Positions 56,083 through 64,000 of a stretch of 64,000 bases of DNA are shown here, piece after piece. Under the pieces are notes generated by a model. That model had not been told where the DNA came from. It was given only the letters and a program-made list of their open reading frames with translations, and made no database searches. This stretch comes from Erpobdella octoculata (Eukaryota > Annelida > Clitellata > Hirudinida > Erpobdellidae). The stretch's first letter is position 1, and the number at the start of each line of letters is the position of its first letter. The position numbers were made by a program, and so were the translations under genes. The stretch is from contig OZ022242.1 in assembly GCA_963978895.1 (NCBI GenBank), forward strand, positions 39,129,953 to 39,193,952, in the 5' to 3' direction.

Positions 56083-58018
56083 ATGGATGACGAAACAGAA
56101 ACCGCACTGTATTATGCAATTGAGAAAAACAACACAGAAGCACTTAAACAACTTTTAGAAAACGGACTTGATCCAGACGTAATCTTTAATGGTTATGACC
56201 CTTTAGGAAAACCTTTATTCTGGTGTCCATTGCACTTCTGTTGCGAGAAAGGAAGACTCGAATGCGCCAAGCTGCTCTTGGAGTATGGTGCTGATCCCGA
56301 TGTGGGGGATAGATGGTGCATGACCCCGCTGATGTACGCAGTGAGGACAGAGTGGCACAACATGGTGGCATTGATGCTGGACGTAAAAGTATCAGTAGAT
56401 CTTCAAGATACCAGAGGAAGGACACCTTTGCATTTGGCAACGGAATGTTCAGACGACGTGTAACGTTTAACCTTGCATTTTTAATTTTGCTTATTAAATT
56501 ACAAATTTGCAAAATTATTCTTATTAAAAAAACAATTTTTTCCAGTAGTAATTACTGGAAAAAATTGTTTAATTATGTTAGCCAAGAAAAGTTGATAACG
56601 GATTACAAATAAACAAATAAATTATTATTTTTTGCAATAATAACCACTTTCATACCAATCAATCTGACGAATTTGACAATTTTAGATGTGTGCAGATGTT
56701 ATGCGATGCAAAAGCGGATGTGAATGTGCAAGATCTCGTTGGAAGAACACCTGCATGGGTTGCTGTCACTCAAGATGGAAGGAAGCCACACTTGGCCAGG
56801 CTGCTCAGTGAAAAATGTGATATCAACATTCCAGACAAACGTGATAAAAGAATAGCCATTCAGGTTATCTTTTAATTGTCATCTCGATAAATGGCGTTTG
56901 CCGAGGTTTCAACAGATGTAATTAATTACAAGTTTACTATGATTAACTAATTAGTAATAATTACCATTTTATTGGAAAAAAAACACAGGAAGCCATCGTG
57001 TACGCAAATGCTGATTCTGTTGAATACGTTAGAATGTTGATAGAACATGGAAGTGACGTGAATCACAGAGATGAAGCAAATCTTAATTCTATGCTCAACC
57101 TTCTCGTCAGGTCAAAAAGAAAGAGACGAGGAATAACCAAGGAAGAATATGAAATTGCTAAAATGCTCATCGATGCTGGATACAAGTCTGTAACTTATCT
57201 TTTTTTACCATTTTTTGTTTGAACTACATTAAAGAGAGTGGAACCGTTCTTTGTCTTCAGAACTCTTAAGAATTTTCTTCAAGAACGTTTTTTTTAACTC
57301 AACAGACTCAATCACGTTCCTCATCGTTCAAGCTGGCACAAATATGGCGGCACCGCGTTAAAAATGGCAGCGGATCAGGGTGCCACAGAGCTTGTTGAGT
57401 TGTTCCTTGAAAGAGGGGCAGATCCGGATTTACCAGGTTTTTTTTGAATATTTTTAAAAATATACGTTTATTAGTTTTTCTTGTTAACTATTTGTTTATT
57501 TCGAAACTTTAGTTGCTTATCAAAATTTATTTTAATTCATCGATGCAGACGATTGTGGAGTAACTCCACTTTTAGCAGCAGTATCGAACGATCATATATC
57601 ATCTGTAGTAACCCTGATTCGTTACAATTGTGAGTTGGAAAGAGAAGGAGAAATGAAAATTGGATATTCAACACAAGTTTTTACACCACTTCAGTGTGCA
57701 ATTTCGAGAGGAAACTTCCCGATTGCTCGCCTCCTACTCAACTGTGGAGCGCGCATCCAGAAAGCTGAAGCCTCATTTCTACTCAGTGGTCAAAATGCGG
57801 CGGTTCCAGACAAATTAATGGAAAATCCAGTTTTCTGGTCCTGGCTCATTGACCGCGCTTCAAACCCTTGCAGTCTTTTTGATTTAACAATCTTCAAAAT
57901 CCGACAGTGTTTTGGTACCAGACTGCTTAGGTCCATTTCTAAACTTCCTTTGCCACCTATCATAAAACGAAATATTTTGCTCGATTCTGTGTTCGCCAAC
58001 TTTAATGACAGTTTTTAG
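56083..58018 (+). CDS. ASB: Ankyrin repeat and SOCS box protein (ASB)
   Basis: Predicted substrate receptor of a Cullin5-Elongin B/C ubiquitin ligase. Exons 56083-56459, 56686-56863, 56989-57185, 57306-57436, 57549-58018; phases 2, 0, 2 and 1 close; 450 residues. About eight ankyrin repeats are readable (for example CPLHFCCEKGRLECAKLLLE, TPLHLATECSDD, TPLLAAVSNDHISSVVTLI, TPLQCAISRGNFPIARLLLN). The last 45 residues form a SOCS box: SLFDLTIFKIRQCFG is the Elongin BC box and LPLPPIIKRNILL is the usual end. The BC box has Thr-Ile where many members have Leu-Cys, a mild deviation. The substrate is unknown, and the ASB subtype cannot be assigned. Its 3' end converges on the minus-strand exon at 58256. 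Confidence 0.92.
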
Positions 58019-58158
58019 CTTGTAAGCTTCATTTTGCTTGCACAATCATTTCGAAGCTCACGTGATCGAAGTTTGTGATAATTTTGTTATCTTTCGTTGA
58101 AAAAACACTTGCTAAAGTTGTGGAAACTAGCTTCTTATTAAAAATATTGACTCTGCAT

Positions 58159-58164
58159 TTTATT
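58159..58164 (-). terminator. Polyadenylation signal for the minus-strand exon at 58256
   Basis: AATAAA on the minus strand, 92 bases beyond the stop at 58256. Confidence 0.5.
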
Positions 58165-58215
58165 TGAACGGATGCATGCTTAAACAAAACGACCTGTAGT
58201 ACATCAAAACAGTGA

Positions 58216-58221
58216 AATAAA
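58216..58221 (+). terminator. ASB polyadenylation signal
   Basis: AATAAA about 200 bases after the ASB stop. It lies downstream of the opposing signal at 58159, so the two 3' UTRs would overlap. Confidence 0.6.
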
Positions 58222-58255
58222 TTGAATGTGTTTTTGTTCGTTAATTTAATTATTG

Positions 58256-58872
58256 TCAAAGAGATATAAATTTGAATGTTTGCTGTTGTTGTTGTTGTTG
58301 TTCATCATCGTCGTTACATTTACTAGTCGCATAAATCGGATGAACAACATAGTCAAAAAGGTGTTCATTATTAACATTGTTGTTGGTGTCGAAATATGAC
58401 GACGTCATTTCATTGTTGACGCAGTTGCTGGTGTATCGTTCTGCAGCTGGTGCGCATGCGTAGACATGTGTTCTATTCAGTACATCCGGTAAGATGGCGA
58501 CGCTGCCTATGCAACTTGAGATTCTTTTGTCAGGATCGCAACATTCGCTCATGTTGGTGCTCGCCTGAAAGTCAAGATATGGTGATGACGATGTTGATGA
58601 CGACGAGGTCGTTGGATTTAACATCATATGCGATGGTGAAAATTTGTCGGGGCTGCGTTGAGGCCAGTCTTGGAAATTTTCCTGATTAATTTCTTTCAAA
58701 TTATTCTCTGCAATGAATCTTTCGACATAAGAAAAATTCCCGCGATATAGGGACAGCTGTTCAACAGGTTCTCGTAGAAAACACCGGTTAGAACAGTTGG
58801 TTGGAGTGGCGTATCGCTGGAAATGGGAGGGAATTTCGTTTTCGTTTTGAGCAATTTCCAGCTGATTGAGGT
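58256..58872 (-). CDS. Terminal exon of a minus-strand gene, possibly an alternative OTX tail
   Basis: A 617-base open stretch preceded by a clean acceptor (TTTTTATTGCAG) and ended by TAA, followed by AATAAA. It needs a phase-1 partner exon (G plus AC makes Asp). It encodes about 205 residues beginning DLNQLEIAQNENEIP, then a serine/threonine-rich part, CDPDKRISSCIGSVAILPDV and a final polyglutamine run. No domain is recognised. No other minus-strand exon lies between here and the OTX stop. The OTX last exon offers phase-1 donors (AATG/GTGGCC near 59703 and AACG/GTTGGT near 59670), so splicing from OTX is the simplest explanation. A separate small gene is possible. Confidence 0.5.
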
Positions 58873-59583
58873 CTGCAATAAAAAATAGTAATGAAAATCT
58901 GCATTTATGATATAAGCGGATTTATGGGTCCCGAAAAGGTCATAGACCTTTTGATTTAAAAAAAAAAGTTTGACAGAGATATTTGTTGTCTTATTTAATT
59001 TTAGAAACTATTTATAGGCCAAAATAGAGCCAGTGATTTAGATGTTTATAACAATGCATAAGTTTGGTTAATGTGCGCTTTACAAATTTCCTGTGCAATA
59101 ACATTTTTAAAAACGAGTTAGAATTTTCCCAGCAATAAAAATCAGGTGTTTTAACAATATTGGTTGCAGCACTATTTTCAAAACATTTTACTGTATACTC
59201 AACAAAATTGTATTTAAAATGCACTTTTTAAACGCATAACAAATTGAAATTGCTTTATTTAATAATTTTACTGTTAACCTCATACCCAAATTTTATGCCT
59301 ATTTTGCTATGGCAAAATATCCTGAAACATTATCAAGCAATTGTCTTAGAATAGCTGGTGAGAAGGGGCCATTTGAAACTTGCCATCAACATGTGGTTAA
59401 CAATCAGAGCATTGGTGGACGGATAGGCACGTCGACTAAGATTTAAAGAAAAAAAACGTATTTTAATTATTTTTATGCTGTGCAAACTGCCGAAAACTAT
59501 TTATATCCCCATATAAGAATGGTTCATATTCATTTGGGAAATCCCACCATCCACGTCAGCTAGCATCACATATAATGTAAAAG

Positions 59584-59589
59584 TTTATT
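59584..59589 (-). terminator. OTX proximal polyadenylation signal
   Basis: AATAAA on the minus strand, 64 bases beyond the OTX stop at 59653. Confidence 0.5.
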
Positions 59590-59652
59590 TCAGTCATGTA
59601 AGGTATGAATAAAAATGTTTAACTAAACATCAACAAGCTTTTTATATCGAAG

Positions 59653-63576
<3,924 letters not shown>

Positions 63577-64000
63577 CTGTCAATAGAAACAGCAACTACA
63601 CCACAAGAATAAGGCATTCGTGAAATTAAACTAAAAACATGAATTAAAAACAAATTTAATTTCAATTTTGATAATAGTGTTGTAAAACCTTTCTATTTTT
63701 ATCGGTAGCTTTACCTATGTCCTATAATTCTTACTTTTTTCTTTTCCCACAACATTTATATATTACATATCTAGCTAATTCATTAAACTTTAGTTTCATA
63801 TATGTTCATCTACTCTACACATGTTCGTTGCAAACTTGAGTAAACGTTATTTTCAACAGACATCAAACAGGTACCATACATGTATCATACAACGAGACTA
63901 TTTTAATTACAATGATTTTAAATGTTTAATTTTTTTTAGAGCTTCCTGAAAATAAACAAACCCGTTCTAGCTCATTCCGTTTTCAAAAACAGAAGAAGCA
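63577..64000. other. OTX intron or 5' region at the window edge
   Basis: AT-rich sequence with no recognised exon. Earlier OTX exons, including the start codon, presumably lie beyond the edge. Confidence 0.4.

Overview
The window is animal nuclear DNA: AT-rich and intron-dense, with short GT-AG introns, many micro- and minisatellites, and genes known only from animals (plexin, OTX homeobox, SLC6 transporter, tetraspanin, ASB, SYTL). The compact layout (ten genes in 64 kb) and repeat-filled introns fit a small-genome spiralian such as an annelid or leech. That placement is inference; no species marker is present.

Layout: (1) 1-2518, minus: 5' half of a synaptotagmin-like (SYTL/bitesize) gene with the Rab27-binding region; its C2 domains lie off the left edge. 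(2) 4126-14081, plus: complete DNA topoisomerase II, 32 exons, 1571 residues. (3) 14.7-15.85 kb: mosaic interspersed repeat. (4) 17419-23887, minus: complete SERCA Ca2+ pump, 22 exons, 1022 residues. (5) 24.8-25.3 kb: repeat element with a relative at 54.2-54.6 kb. (6) 26865-35764, minus: SLC6 neurotransmitter transporter, 14 exons, 711 residues. (7) 37305-38508, plus: ZNF367-type zinc finger. (8) 39330-40872, minus: RASSF7/8-type protein. (9) 42294-43797, minus: tetraspanin. (10) 44233-55489, plus: plexin, 32 exons, 1771 residues, head-to-head with the tetraspanin. (11) 56083-58018, plus: ankyrin/SOCS-box protein. (12) 58256-63576, minus: OTX-class homeobox gene (5' end off the right edge), with a second possible 3' exon and a 1-kb (TGAT)n array in an intron.

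Exon junctions were chosen by hand so that the reading phase closes across every intron and the product matches its family. Except where stated, introns are GT-AG; three GC-AG introns and one apparent GA-AG intron are flagged. The genes are functionally mixed and not an operon. TOP2 and ZNF367, both proliferation-linked, each carry a perfect E2F-type octamer upstream. I found no evidence for an undescribed multi-gene system. The most unusual features are intronic satellites that start at or duplicate splice sites, the OTX alternative tail, and shared dispersed repeats.
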